Shown piece after piece: positions 15,293-24,077 of a DNA stretch of 49,457 nucleotides. Under the pieces are notes generated by a model. The model was not told where the DNA came from. It ran no database searches and saw nothing but the letters and a program-made list of their open reading frames with translations. The stretch is from Candidatus Rifleibacteriota bacterium (GTDB lineage: Bacteria; Riflebacteria; Ozemobacteria; Ozemobacterales; Ozemobacteraceae): positions 1 through 49,457 of the forward strand of contig JAKQOH010000228.1 in assembly GCA_029565415.1 (NCBI GenBank). Reading direction: 5' to 3'. Position 1 is the stretch's first letter; every line of letters begins with the position of its first letter. The position numbers were made by a program, and so were the translations under genes.

Positions 15293-16171
15293 TCATCCTC
15301 GTGGAATCGGTGAAGTGGCCGACGCGGCTTGGGCCTGCGCCGGATGGATCGTTGCCTTGGTCAGGACGAAGCCGGGCTCGACGGTGAGTTCCCGGAGACG
15401 GAGATTGAGCCATGTTTTTCTGGCATCGAACACGGGATTGATGCGGGAGAACATCGCCCGGATCGCCGTGGCCGGAAGAGGCACCCCGTTGATGTCGAGT
15501 CGGCGGCAGTCGAAGGCGATGCGATCGGTCTGAACCAGCGTCGGTTTGCCGGAGACCCGGAATCGTGCCACGAGGATTCCTTTCCGGAGGTTGCCCGTCA
15601 GCAGCGTCTCTTGGGGGGCAAGCCGAAGGGCAAGTTGCGACAGTCGCCGGGCTTTGGCGAAGAATCCGAACACTTTTAGGATGTCATCGGAGGAGACGAA
15701 CGTCTCGAGATCGACTCGATCCGCCGCGAGAAACCGCAGGTGTCCGGCATCCAGGGCAGCCGCATCGATCCGCACGTCGGGAAACGCGAATTCGGCATGG
15801 TCGATCGTCAGGTTGTAGTATCGGACCTTCGAACAATGAACCCGCAGCAGACGGTATGCGCCTGAAGCCGTTGCGTCGGGCTCGGCCTCGATGGTCAGCG
15901 ATGCGGGCCTCGGGGTGATCTCGGCCATCGCCCGCACCTGGTCGGGGGCATACCCGAGTACGTCGAACAGCCGTGTCGCACGGAACTCGGCAGGATCGGC
16001 AAAAGCCGCCGTGAACGCCGTATGAAGCAGGTGCTCGGTCCCGCTTCCCGGGCTGGCTGGTCCGGGATGTGGAAAAAGCAGGAGAAAAAGAGCAATAGAA
16101 GACAATATATAATATATGCGAAGATGTATCATTGGTATGGTGGTTCTCGCCTTCGCGTCATGCGTTTCCAT
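15293..16171 (-). CDS. Secreted DUF2993/LmeA-like protein
   Basis: 292 residues from ATG 16171; ATG 16132 is an equally possible start that leaves a tighter signal peptide (IYYILSSIALFLLLF). After the signal peptide the protein is made of alternating beta strands (YRLLRVHCSKVRYYNLTID, then GNLRKGILVARFRV) as in the DUF2993/LmeA family, whose members have a lipid-binding tubular fold. I infer an envelope lipid-binding role; there are no catalytic motifs. It lies between uvrC (17 bases upstream) and trmH. Confidence 0.7.
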   Translation of the reverse strand: METHDAKARTTIPMIHLRIYYILSSIALFLLLFPHPGPASPGSGTEHLLHTAFTAAFADPAEFRATRLFDVLGYAPDQVRAMAEITPRPASLTIEAEPDATASGAYRLLRVHCSKVRYYNLTIDHAEFAFPDVRIDAAALDAGHLRFLAADRVDLETFVSSDDILKVFGFFAKARRLSQLALRLAPQETLLTGNLRKGILVARFRVSGKPTLVQTDRIAFDCRRLDINGVPLPATAIRAMFSRINPVFDARKTWLNLRLRELTVEPGFVLTKATIHPAQAQAASATSPIPRG

Positions 16172-16188
16172 GCGGCGGGGGTATCCTA

Positions 16189-18009
16189 TCACGGAACGGC
16201 CTTTCCGCGGAGGGAGGCGGCGATCAGGCACGCGGTTTTCAACGGGATGCCTGCCCGGCCGGCGAGCTCTTCCGGTGTCGCTTCCGAGGCCCGCAGCACC
16301 GAGCCGTAGGCATCGATGACCTTGCGCAGCGTCTTCTCACCGACTCCGGGCAGGTTCATCAGGGCCGAGCGCATGGTCGTGCGGCCATGCACCTTCTTCT
16401 GGAAGGCGTTCGCGAACCGGTGCGCTTCGTTCCGCAGCCTGACCAGGAGGCGAAGCGCCGACGATGTGTGCGGTAGCCGCACGGGCTCGCCTTCATGCGG
16501 GACCAGCAGCTCCTCTTTCTTGGCGAGCCCCCACACGTCGCGGTCGATTCCCAACTCGTCGAGCACGGCGCGGGCCGAGCGTACCTGCGTGATGCCCCCG
16601 TCGACGACAAACAGGTCGCACAGCGGGCTTCCCTCTTCGAGCCGGCGCGTGAACCGGCGCCGGGTGACCTCCCCGATCGATGCCGGGTCGTCCCCGCCGG
16701 AAGCGGTTTTGATGTGATACAAGCGGTACTCGCTCTTTTTGGGAACCCCGTTGATAGCCGTGACAAGGGATGCAACCGGATCGACCCCGCTCACATGGGA
16801 GATATCGACACATTCGATCCGGCGCGGAGTTCGGTGCAGGGACAGCAGCCGCTCGAGTTCGAGCACCCCGTCGGCCACTCTCCCCTCGCCCTCCGCCCGG
16901 AGATTTTTCATCAGTTCGAGCGCGTTCTGATTGGCGAGGGCAAGCAGTTTTTTGAAGCGCCCGCGGCGTGGGGTCGCGATCCGCACGACATGACCGCTCC
17001 GCTTCTCGAGCATCTCGCGCAGCGCGTTGAGCGGCAGCGGGCAGAGCGAAGTCAGAATGCGGTGAGGAATCAGGTTCGCGTCGTAGAACCGGGACATCAG
17101 GGTTCCGAGAAGCTCGCCCGTGTTGGAACGGGGCTCTCGTTCCGTCTCGATCGTGCGTCGGCCGAGCAGCTTGCCGTCGCGGATGAAAAACACCGAGGCG
17201 ATGAACAGGTCGCCGCTTTCAGACAGGCCCCAGATATCCCCGTCGACGGGTTTGAGGAACTCGACCTTCTGCGCCGCCATGAAGGAGGTGAACGCGTCGA
17301 TCGTGTCGCGGATCTCGGCCGCCTCCTCGAAGCGGAACTCGGCAGCGAGCTCCTCCATCGTGCGGTTCAGGGCGGCGAGATCCGGAGGCTCTTTCCCGGT
17401 GAGAACACGCACCGCGCGATCGACGAGGGCCCGGTACTCGTCTGGAGGAATGCGGCCGTAGCAGGCTCCGCGGCAGGCGCCCAGGTCGTGGCGAAGACAC
17501 TGCTTGCGCGCGGCTGGCCGCTCGGGATCGATCAGTTTTCCGGAAGAACAGAGGCGGAACGTGGTGTTCAGAAATTCGATGATGCGCTTGAGACCATACT
17601 CGTCGGTGAAGGGGCCGAAATACAGGTTCCCGTCGTTGAACACCACCCGCCGCACTTTCAGGATCCGGGGGTACGTCTCACTCGTCGTGACCATCAGATA
17701 CGGGTGGGTCTTGCTGTCTTTCAGGCGAATGTTGTACCAGGGTTTGTGCTTCTTGATCAGGTTGTTTTCGAGAATCAGCGCCTCAGACTCGGTGTCCGTC
17801 ACGACGAACTCGAGATCCGCAACGGCGGCAACGAGCCGGTTGGTTTTCGCATCCCGGTGGCGGGCGCGGAAATACGACCGGACACGGTTGACGAGCTTGC
17901 GCGATTTTCCGACGTAGATGACCTGGCCAGAGGTATTCCTCATGATATAGACGCCAGGCTTTGCCGGAATCTGTCCGAGCAGCCGGTCGAGCTTCTCCCG
18001 TTCGATCAT
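16189..18009 (-). CDS. uvrC: UvrABC excision nuclease subunit C
   Basis: 606 residues, full length. GIY-YIG nuclease at 15-95 (AKPGVYIMRNTSGQVIYVGK) makes the 3' cut; a Cys-rich segment follows (CLRHDLGACRGACYG); the UVR motif lies near 205-240 (AALNRTMEELAAEFRFEEAA); an RNase H-like domain for the 5' cut carries CVDISHVSG and FVVDGGITQV; tandem helix-hairpin-helix motifs are near the end (LMNLPGVGEKTLRKVIDAYG). It nicks DNA on both sides of a lesion located by UvrA and UvrB, neither of which is in this window. Neighbours share strand but no evident function. Confidence 0.97.
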   Translation of the reverse strand: MIEREKLDRLLGQIPAKPGVYIMRNTSGQVIYVGKSRKLVNRVRSYFRARHRDAKTNRLVAAVADLEFVVTDTESEALILENNLIKKHKPWYNIRLKDSKTHPYLMVTTSETYPRILKVRRVVFNDGNLYFGPFTDEYGLKRIIEFLNTTFRLCSSGKLIDPERPAARKQCLRHDLGACRGACYGRIPPDEYRALVDRAVRVLTGKEPPDLAALNRTMEELAAEFRFEEAAEIRDTIDAFTSFMAAQKVEFLKPVDGDIWGLSESGDLFIASVFFIRDGKLLGRRTIETEREPRSNTGELLGTLMSRFYDANLIPHRILTSLCPLPLNALREMLEKRSGHVVRIATPRRGRFKKLLALANQNALELMKNLRAEGEGRVADGVLELERLLSLHRTPRRIECVDISHVSGVDPVASLVTAINGVPKKSEYRLYHIKTASGGDDPASIGEVTRRRFTRRLEEGSPLCDLFVVDGGITQVRSARAVLDELGIDRDVWGLAKKEELLVPHEGEPVRLPHTSSALRLLVRLRNEAHRFANAFQKKVHGRTTMRSALMNLPGVGEKTLRKVIDAYGSVLRASEATPEELAGRAGIPLKTACLIAASLRGKAVP

Positions 18010-18031
18010 GATGCGGCCACCTTCGACATGA

Positions 18032-19219
18032 TCAGGCCTTCCAGAGTTCGCGTTTGCGCAGAGCGACGGCCATACCGGCCAGCATGAACAGTCCGCCGAG
18101 CGCGAGAAGCGCGTCGACGCCGATGGTCGCGATCGACAGGTTCGCCGCCAGCATCGCGATGACGCCGCGAACGCCCATCAGAAATGTATATACCGAGCCG
18201 TATACACCGAGCTCGGCGACCGGGGCGTAGGCGATGACGAGTTGCATCCAGCAGAGGTCGAACCCGACGTTCATGACGCCGGTGAACGCATAAGGGACGG
18301 TGAGATAGAGGGCGGAAGGGGCGAGCAGAAACAGCCAGGGGTTCAGAAGACCGCCGGAAAAACCGAGCAGCAGCCCGCGCTGAGCCCCGTGTTTCGCGAT
18401 GAACCGGCCGATCACGACATACGCAACCATCTGCACGACGTTGGTCAGGCCGTTCAGATACCCGACGACGGCGTTCGACACCTGCCACCCGGTGACGAGC
18501 TTTGTGGGAAGCACGCCGAGCACGAGGAGATTGCCGAACCCGAACAGCATCACCGCGGCGTTCATCCAGAAAAAGCCGGCAGATGCGCGCAGCGTCTGGG
18601 TGATCGAGGAGAGCCGGAACACGCCCGTGGCGAACAGGGGGGAAGCGGCGCGCGGCAGCACGCGGTTGAAATTGATCGACGAGATCGAGCCGCACACGCC
18701 CGCGATCAGAAACATCAGGGTCTTGTGGCCGGAATCCAGCATCCAGCCGCCCACCGCCGCGCCGATGATCGTCGTCATCGCGATGTAGAAGCGCACATAC
18801 CCCATCGCATGGCTGCGGCCGGCATCCGAATACAACTCCTTGAGAACCCGGGTGTAGGCACCCATCCCCAGGCTCTCGACGAACTGGCAGACGACATACA
18901 GCGCAAGGATCACGGTCGGGTTGTCGGTGAACCCCACGCCGGCGATCAGAAGCCGCGTCAGGGCTGTCGGGACGGTCACGATGTCGAGCGCTTTCCAGCC
19001 CGTCATGAGCTTGAGCACCGGAAACCCGAACACGAGCGAGAAATACGGAGCCGCGAGCGCCAGCCCCATTTCGAGGGCGGATGCATCGAGATGCTTCATC
19101 AGAACCGGAATGAACGGGTTCATCATGCCGATGAAGATGCCGTAGAAGGCTCCCGAAACCGCGTCTATGGCATACCGTCCACGGTCCGCCTCGGGGATTT
19201 TGACCGCGAACGGAATCAC
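18032..19219 (-). CDS. Major facilitator superfamily transporter
   Basis: 395 residues with about 12 membrane helices (for example YGIFIGMMNPFIPVLMKH, then VILALYVVCQFVESLGMGAY). The short loop after helix 2 (LKLMTGWKALD) sits where MFS proteins have GxLaDrxGrr, here in divergent form. Substrate unknown. GTG at 19219 is preferred because AGGAGG lies a few bases upstream and the N-terminus then reads VIPFAVKIPEADRGRYAI; starting at 19342 would overlap the upstream gene and add an Arg-rich non-membrane leader. It follows the Pro-rich secreted protein by 13 bases and precedes uvrC by 22. Confidence 0.85.
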   Translation of the reverse strand: MIPFAVKIPEADRGRYAIDAVSGAFYGIFIGMMNPFIPVLMKHLDASALEMGLALAAPYFSLVFGFPVLKLMTGWKALDIVTVPTALTRLLIAGVGFTDNPTVILALYVVCQFVESLGMGAYTRVLKELYSDAGRSHAMGYVRFYIAMTTIIGAAVGGWMLDSGHKTLMFLIAGVCGSISSINFNRVLPRAASPLFATGVFRLSSITQTLRASAGFFWMNAAVMLFGFGNLLVLGVLPTKLVTGWQVSNAVVGYLNGLTNVVQMVAYVVIGRFIAKHGAQRGLLLGFSGGLLNPWLFLLAPSALYLTVPYAFTGVMNVGFDLCWMQLVIAYAPVAELGVYGSVYTFLMGVRGVIAMLAANLSIATIGVDALLALGGLFMLAGMAVALRKRELWKA

Positions 19220-19232
19220 CCGCTCCTCCTGT

Positions 19233-20120
19233 TCAATCCAGGACCGGGGACGTGGACGCTGTGCGCGGGGGAACGACGACCGAAGAGGTGGCGAAAGGAA
19301 TATCGAGCGATATACTTGCGAGCGGAGCCGGGCCGGAGGCAATGGATAACGCGGGGGAAGCGATCCCCTGGGTGTCGCTCGCTCCGGGAAGCGACGGCGT
19401 CATCGTTCCGACGGCTTCGAACCGGTCGGCGGTGAAAAATTTCAGGCGCGGATCGGCGGCCGCAGAGACCCATTTCCCGGTCGCCTTGACCCGTTCGTCA
19501 GCAATGCCTGGGGCTTTCACGGCGGAAAGCAGGGTGTAATTCGAGGACAGCGGTATCCGGTCGCCCTCGTCGGTTTTGAGAACCCACCGGCGGAACGCGC
19601 GTTTGCGGCCCACGTGATGCTCCTCGATCACGAGATACCCCAGCAGGATCGCCTGTTTCTCTTCGGCGGCCGCGGCGCTTGGAACGATCTCGGCTCCTTT
19701 GATGAGCGAGATATCGATGCCGTCGAGCTTCTCGAACGGCCAGGGAGGAACGGCAGAGGCGATCTCGGCGGGAAGCGCGGAAGCGGCCACCGGGGGCAGG
19801 ATCATCGCGCCGGCTTCGGTGTCCGGCAGCTCGATCGGCGCAGACCCGTCGGGAAGCAAGGGAATCAACCCCGACAGATCATCCGCCGTTGGTCTCTGAA
19901 GAGGGGGAATCGAAGGCGTCTCGGGCTCATGAGGAACGAGTGGTGCGGGCTCAGAGCCGGCGAAAGCCGCATCCTCCCCGATCACCGTGATTTCCTGCGC
20001 CGAAGATGCCGGCGGGGAGAAGGGCGACGGCTCCTGCGCACGGCAAACGTCCGGCACGCCGCAGAAGGCGTGTGCCAGAAAAACGATGACGGCGAGATTT
20101 CGAGGAATGATGCTGCCCAC
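19233..20120 (-). CDS. Secreted Pro/Ala-rich protein with a small beta domain
   Basis: 295 residues, not recognised. GTG 20120 has GGGAG at suitable distance and gives a signal peptide (PRNLAVIVFLAHAFCGV); GTG 20153 is an alternative. Residues 30-140 are low-complexity Pro/Ala/Glu, then comes a compact beta-rich segment (ILLGYLVIEEHHVGRKRAF, WVLKTDEGDRIPL, VKATGKWV, KFFTADRFEAVG) that looks like an OB- or SH3-type barrel, then a Ser/Ala-rich tail. First gene of the MFS-uvrC-LmeA-trmH block on the minus strand. Confidence 0.65.
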   Translation of the reverse strand: MGSIIPRNLAVIVFLAHAFCGVPDVCRAQEPSPFSPPASSAQEITVIGEDAAFAGSEPAPLVPHEPETPSIPPLQRPTADDLSGLIPLLPDGSAPIELPDTEAGAMILPPVAASALPAEIASAVPPWPFEKLDGIDISLIKGAEIVPSAAAAEEKQAILLGYLVIEEHHVGRKRAFRRWVLKTDEGDRIPLSSNYTLLSAVKAPGIADERVKATGKWVSAAADPRLKFFTADRFEAVGTMTPSLPGASDTQGIASPALSIASGPAPLASISLDIPFATSSVVVPPRTASTSPVLD

Positions 20121-20249
20121 TGTTTTGCTCCCGTTAGCTCTGAGAAGCCGCACTATATCATCTTTTACCCCTCATTTCCAGCCCTTCGGGGCAGGGCGAG
20201 CGCGAATCTTCACCAAGCCGGAGGCTTCTGACCGGCTCATGGGGAACCA

Positions 20250-20278
20250 TTGACACCTCCGTGTTTGATTCATAAGAT
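20250..20278 (+). promoter_or_regulatory. Sigma-70-like promoter for the L,D-transpeptidase operon
   Basis: Exact -35 TTGACA (20250-20255), 17-base spacer, -10 TAAGAT (20273-20278). The predicted transcript starts about 50 bases before the ATG at 20337 and includes a small TCCC/GGGA hairpin in the leader. Confidence 0.6.
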
Positions 20279-20336
20279 TGAAGTACCTTCTCCCTTCGGA
20301 TAGGGAATGGGAAACGTCTTGCCGGAGGTGCCGATC

Positions 20337-21347
20337 ATGGGTCATACGATGATGCGAGGAACTCTGTGTGTTGCCCTGCTTCTCGCAGGCGTGTGCACGC
20401 CCCTCTTTGCCCAGCAGGTTTCCCCGTTCGGCAGCCGCCCTGTCGAGACCGAGACGGATCGCCCGGCCGCCGTGTCCGGCACGACGTCCACGCCGGCGAC
20501 CGGCGTTTCCGCGGCTTCGGCCCAGGATGTCGCCTGGGTGCGCCAGGACATGGCCGAAAAGCAGGGAAACACGGTGCTGATCATCAAGGACAACGTCAAC
20601 ATCCGCTCCGGCCCATCGACATCGAACAAGATTCTCCAGATGGCCCCGCTCGGGGCCACATTCGCGCTTCTTGGCACCCAGAACGGATGGTACCGCATTT
20701 CCCTGAAGGCGGTCGCTGTCGAACCCACGGCCACGGCTACTCCTGAAGAGATCGAGGCCGCCCAGAACGAGTTCCTCGATGCCTATAAAATCTACACCAA
20801 GGCAGCGCTTGCGGGTGGACGCAACGGGACCGCGGCGAAAAAGGCCCTTTCGGCCTTCCAGGCGAAATATGCCGCCTACAAGACGCTCGTGAAGACGAGC
20901 ACGGCGCTTCGCAGCATCAAATCCGGCCGATCGACCGTCGACAAGGTTGTCATCAGCAAGACCGACTTCACCTCGACCGTTTATTCGAACGGCCGCGTGG
21001 TGCGCGTCTTCCCGATCGCCTACGGGGCGAATCCTGACGGCATGAACAAGCAGAAGCAGGGCGATTCGCGCACTCCCGAAGGCACGTTCAAAATCATGAA
21101 CAAGGCCAAAAATCCCATCTACAAAGGCATCGCCGGCGGCGCACCCAACAATCCGCTCGGCACCCGCTGGATGGGCCTCAACACCTGGAGCGGCAGCATC
21201 GGCATGCACGGGACCTCGGCGCCCGGCTCGATCGGCTCGCGCGCTTCTCACGGCTGCGTGCGGATGTACACCGCCGATGCCGAAGAGTTGTTCGACCTCG
21301 TGCGCGTCGGAACGCCCGTCATCATCGAACCCGTCAAACAGGACTGA
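20337..21347 (+). CDS. Secreted SH3b L,D-transpeptidase (YkuD family)
   Basis: 336 residues. Signal peptide to about 26 (LCVALLLAGVCTPLFAQ), SH3b domain at about 80-125 (NVNIRSGPSTSNKILQM ... GWYRI), Lys/Ala-rich linker, YkuD catalytic domain at about 205-330. The active-site signature is HGTSAPGSIG followed by SHGCVRM with the catalytic Cys and His. The family forms 3-3 cross-links in peptidoglycan or anchors proteins to it. GGAGG eight bases upstream fixes the ATG at 20337. The linker (about 130-190) resembles a helical hairpin. It is followed 17 bases later by a TPR protein and sits behind a good promoter. Confidence 0.93.
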   Translation: MGHTMMRGTLCVALLLAGVCTPLFAQQVSPFGSRPVETETDRPAAVSGTTSTPATGVSAASAQDVAWVRQDMAEKQGNTVLIIKDNVNIRSGPSTSNKILQMAPLGATFALLGTQNGWYRISLKAVAVEPTATATPEEIEAAQNEFLDAYKIYTKAALAGGRNGTAAKKALSAFQAKYAAYKTLVKTSTALRSIKSGRSTVDKVVISKTDFTSTVYSNGRVVRVFPIAYGANPDGMNKQKQGDSRTPEGTFKIMNKAKNPIYKGIAGGAPNNPLGTRWMGLNTWSGSIGMHGTSAPGSIGSRASHGCVRMYTADAEELFDLVRVGTPVIIEPVKQD

Positions 21348-21364
21348 ACCGCCGGGAGCCCATC

Positions 21365-22186
21365 ATGAACCGATCGACGGTTGCCGCTCTGGTCATTGCC
21401 GCGATGCTGAACGCTTCAACCAGCTTCGCCCAGAATCTCGACGATATCGACGGCATCACCCTGCCGCCGCCGGCATCCCAGAGTATCGTCCCTGACCGGA
21501 TCAACGAAGGAGCGCGCCTGCTGTCCGAGGGAAAATCGATCGAAGCCGAGGAGCTCCTTCTCGAGGCGCTCACCGCATCCGGCGACTCTGCCGAGGGCTT
21601 TTACAACCTCGGTCTCGCCCTCGCATTCAACGGGAAACACGCAGAAGCCCTCGATGCTCAGAGCAAAGCTCTCATCCTGCGGGACGACTTCCCCGAGGCT
21701 CGCCTGGCCCAGGGAATCGCCTATCTGACGCTCGGAAAGCCCGAATCGGCTCTCGAAGCGTTCGAAGCCGTGATCGCCCGCACCCCCGACTCCCCGACCG
21801 GCCGGGCCGCCCTGTTCGACAAGGGAGCGGCTCTGGGCCGCATGAAACGATATGCCGAAGCCGAACTCGCCCTATCCGAGGCGCTTGCCGCCGATCCCGA
21901 CGACCCGGCGCCCGCTTTCCAGATCGGCCGGCTCAAGATCGAGCAGCAGAAGTGGAAGGATGCCCTCGGCTGGCTCGAGACCGCCGTCGCGGCCTATCCG
22001 CTCGAGGCGAACATGCTGAGCGCCCGCGCCCATCTCCGCCTCGGAAACCGCCCCGAAGCCGGGAAGGCTCTCGATCTCGCTGCGAAAAGCCTCGCGACGG
22101 ATGGTCAGAATGACGCCACGAAAGCGAAACTGATGGCTGAGATCGAGGCAATGCGCCGGGAAGCAGCGGCCAGCGGCACCGAGTGA
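21365..22186 (+). CDS. Secreted TPR-repeat protein
   Basis: 273 residues. Signal peptide (MNRSTVAALVIAAMLNASTSFAQ) and then about five TPR units: AEGFYNLGLALAFNGKHAEA, AQGIAYLTLGKPESALEAF, ALFDKGAALGRMKRYAEAEL, PAFQIGRLKIEQQKWKDALG and ARAHLRLGNRPEAGKAL. TPR arrays bind protein partners; here the partner may be the transpeptidase encoded just upstream, which is an inference from the operon. No other domain is seen. Confidence 0.85.
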   Translation: MNRSTVAALVIAAMLNASTSFAQNLDDIDGITLPPPASQSIVPDRINEGARLLSEGKSIEAEELLLEALTASGDSAEGFYNLGLALAFNGKHAEALDAQSKALILRDDFPEARLAQGIAYLTLGKPESALEAFEAVIARTPDSPTGRAALFDKGAALGRMKRYAEAELALSEALAADPDDPAPAFQIGRLKIEQQKWKDALGWLETAVAAYPLEANMLSARAHLRLGNRPEAGKALDLAAKSLATDGQNDATKAKLMAEIEAMRREAAASGTE

Positions 22187-22231
22187 CAGGGCGTCGCGGC
22201 AGACGGACAGATCTGCGCCCGTTCCCTGCCA

Positions 22232-22723
22232 TCACTCCTCCCGGGACCGCCAGGACCACGCCAGCAGCATACTGCCCACGATCGTGAAGGTCACGTAGTC
22301 GAGCGGCAGGCCCAGTACCCATTTCTTGTGCCAGGGGATGAAGGCCGGGGAGAACTTTGCCCACCCCCACCCCGGATTGAACAGGAACCAGGCGAAATCC
22401 TCGACGATCCAGAACACCATCAGGCTGCCGAGAATGCGGGCTTCCATGCGTGCCGAACAGCGACCCGTCGCGAAGACCGGCCAGTGGAAGACGAGGGCCA
22501 TGAACGAAAATATCCAGGCATGATATCCCGTCATCGGCCGGCCGCCCCAGAACAGGTCCAGTAGCCAGTGGCTCTCGATGCGCCAGGTCGGAAGTCCGGA
22601 CGCCCAGCCGTTCGCCCCTTCGATCTGGATCTCGGCCATCCCGAAGAACACCGCCGTGACCGCCACGAACAAGACCCCCGCCAGGGGTTTCAGGGAATGC
22701 GGTAGTTCCACGCCCTCTTTCAT
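22232..22723 (-). CDS. Integral membrane protein of unknown function
   Basis: 163 residues, about four membrane helices with many Trp (GVLFVAVTAVFFGMAEI, WIFSFMALVFHWPVF, ILGSLMVFWIVEDFAWFLF, VTFTIVGSMLLAWSW). The conserved-looking segment EDFAWFLFNPGWGWAKF suggests a defined family I cannot name. The ATG at 22723 has ATGAGGG eight bases upstream, and that ribosome-binding segment is itself the last copy of a 21-base tandem repeat (22726-22809). Convergent with the TPR gene, with a 45-base gap. Confidence 0.75.
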   Translation of the reverse strand: MKEGVELPHSLKPLAGVLFVAVTAVFFGMAEIQIEGANGWASGLPTWRIESHWLLDLFWGGRPMTGYHAWIFSFMALVFHWPVFATGRCSARMEARILGSLMVFWIVEDFAWFLFNPGWGWAKFSPAFIPWHKKWVLGLPLDYVTFTIVGSMLLAWSWRSREE

Positions 22724-22725
22724 GA

Positions 22726-22809
22726 AATTCTGCCCTCATCGCATGCAGTTCTACCCTCATCGCATGCAATTCTACCCTCATCGCATGCAATTCTGCCTTC
22801 ATCGTTCTG
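22726..22809 (-). repeat. Four tandem 21-base units that duplicate the ribosome-binding site
   Basis: Units at 22726-22746, 22747-22767, 22768-22788 and a degenerate 22789-22809, differing by one or two bases among the first three. On the minus strand each carries GATGAGGG-(T/C)AGAATT and a GCATGC, so the Shine-Dalgarno of the gene starting at 22723 is repeated upstream of itself. The repeats end next to the palindrome at 22811. Confidence 0.9.
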
Positions 22810-22810
22810 T

Positions 22811-22834
22811 AGGGGCGGTTCGCGAACCGCCCCT
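22811..22834. repeat. REP-like palindrome, copy A
   Basis: A perfect 24-base palindrome with GGGGCGG arms and a TTCGCGAA centre, preceded by GT. Same family as the copies at 28946, 35421, 39621 and 39672. Confidence 0.85.
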
Positions 22835-22908
22835 CCGCCTAGCGGATGGGCATTTTCTAATAATAGATATATATGCATGATGATATGCAAGGCCCGGTTC
22901 GACCGGAA

Positions 22909-24048
22909 CTACCGTTGTTCGAGAATCGCCGCCAGGAGATCGCGGGCCGCATGGGGTCTGGCAAGCCGCTTCGCCTGATCGCGCATCGAGGCGAGACGGC
23001 CCGGGTTGGCGAGAATGGCGCGGATGCGGAACTCGAGAGCTGCCGGGTCGTAGGCTTTCATCGCGGCGCCGTTCTCGAGGAGAAAATCGGCATTCCGTTC
23101 TTCCTGGCCGGGAATCGCCGAGACGACGAGCATGGGAAGCCCGACAGCCAGACACTCCGAAGTCGTCAGCCCGCCGGGTTTGGTGATCGCGAGATCGGCA
23201 CAGGCCATCACCCGCTCGATCGTGCGGGTGAACCCCATCGGGAACAGCCGCCCCGGATGCTTCGCGGCGAGGCTGCGGAGAGAGACGAGAAGCTGCTCGT
23301 TCTTCCCAGCCAGGGCGATGATCTGGAACTCCCCGGGGATCGCGAGGAGCCGCTCGGCGAGGCCATCGATCCCGCCGACCCCGAAGCCGCCCGACATCAT
23401 CAGGAACGTCGTCTTCTTCGGATCGGCCCCGATCTCGGCCGCGCAGGCGGCGCGATCGCGGGTTTCGGCGAACACCGGCATGATCGGAATCCCCGTGGCC
23501 CGGATCGTCTCACGCGGGATTCCCCGGTCGGCGAGTTTGAACGCGACTTCTTCCGTCGCCGCGAAATATCCGGTCATCCCCTCGTGCAGCCACATCGTGT
23601 GGATGTCGAAATCGGTCACCTGGACAAACGTCGGCTTGTCCCAGCCACCCTGGCGGATTTCGCGGGACAGCAGCTCGGCGGGCAGGAAGTGCGTGCAGAC
23701 GACGATGTCGGGGGCTATTTCCCGAAGCTTCGTCATGACGTTGCCGGTATTGAGCCGCTGGATCGCCCGGCGGACCTTGTTCATCGCCGAATCGTGGTCC
23801 TGCCGGTCGGATTTGCGATAGAGGTACCCCCAGAGAGAAGGGTGCTTTTCGACGATCGACAAATACGACTCCGCATACATCTTCCGAAATATATCATTCA
23901 CGAGCGTCATCAGATCGATATGCACGGCCTGCGTTCCAGGAAAATACTTATCCGCTGCAGCCTTGACGGACTCCGCTGCGCGCATGTGGCCGGCACCCGC
24001 GGAAACGCTCAGAATGGCAATCGTTTTCCCCGTGTTCTTCTCGTTCAT
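22909..24048 (-). CDS. MGDG synthase/UgtP-like glycosyltransferase (GT28)
   Basis: 379 residues. The N-terminal domain begins IAILSVSAGAGHMRAAESV, the acceptor-side Gly loop of MGDG synthases and UgtP; the C-terminal domain has MMSGGFGVGGIDGLAERL and the sugar-nucleotide site AITKPGGLTTSECLAVGLPM. Such enzymes transfer galactose or glucose from a UDP-sugar to diacylglycerol at the cytoplasmic membrane face. GAGGAG seven bases before ATG 24048 decides the start. It is the third gene after two predicted glycoside hydrolases, so a membrane glycolipid is the likely product, though a different acceptor is possible. Confidence 0.88.
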   Translation of the reverse strand: MNEKNTGKTIAILSVSAGAGHMRAAESVKAAADKYFPGTQAVHIDLMTLVNDIFRKMYAESYLSIVEKHPSLWGYLYRKSDRQDHDSAMNKVRRAIQRLNTGNVMTKLREIAPDIVVCTHFLPAELLSREIRQGGWDKPTFVQVTDFDIHTMWLHEGMTGYFAATEEVAFKLADRGIPRETIRATGIPIMPVFAETRDRAACAAEIGADPKKTTFLMMSGGFGVGGIDGLAERLLAIPGEFQIIALAGKNEQLLVSLRSLAAKHPGRLFPMGFTRTIERVMACADLAITKPGGLTTSECLAVGLPMLVVSAIPGQEERNADFLLENGAAMKAYDPAALEFRIRAILANPGRLASMRDQAKRLARPHAARDLLAAILEQR

Positions 24049-24077
24049 CGATTCGCTCCTCGTATCGTCGTATGGTC

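Noticed and set aside
18006..18695. A 229-codon minus-strand frame overlapping the MFS gene
   Set aside because: It is an out-of-frame shadow rich in Arg, with no hydrophobic segments; the MFS frame gives 12 clear helices.
21933..22802. A minus-strand frame beginning with repeated MRVELHA heptads
   Set aside because: The heptads are only the 21-base repeat translated; the rest is antisense to the TPR gene and out of frame with the membrane-protein gene.
22726..22809. CRISPR array
   Set aside because: Units are directly tandem with no spacers, and no cas genes are present.
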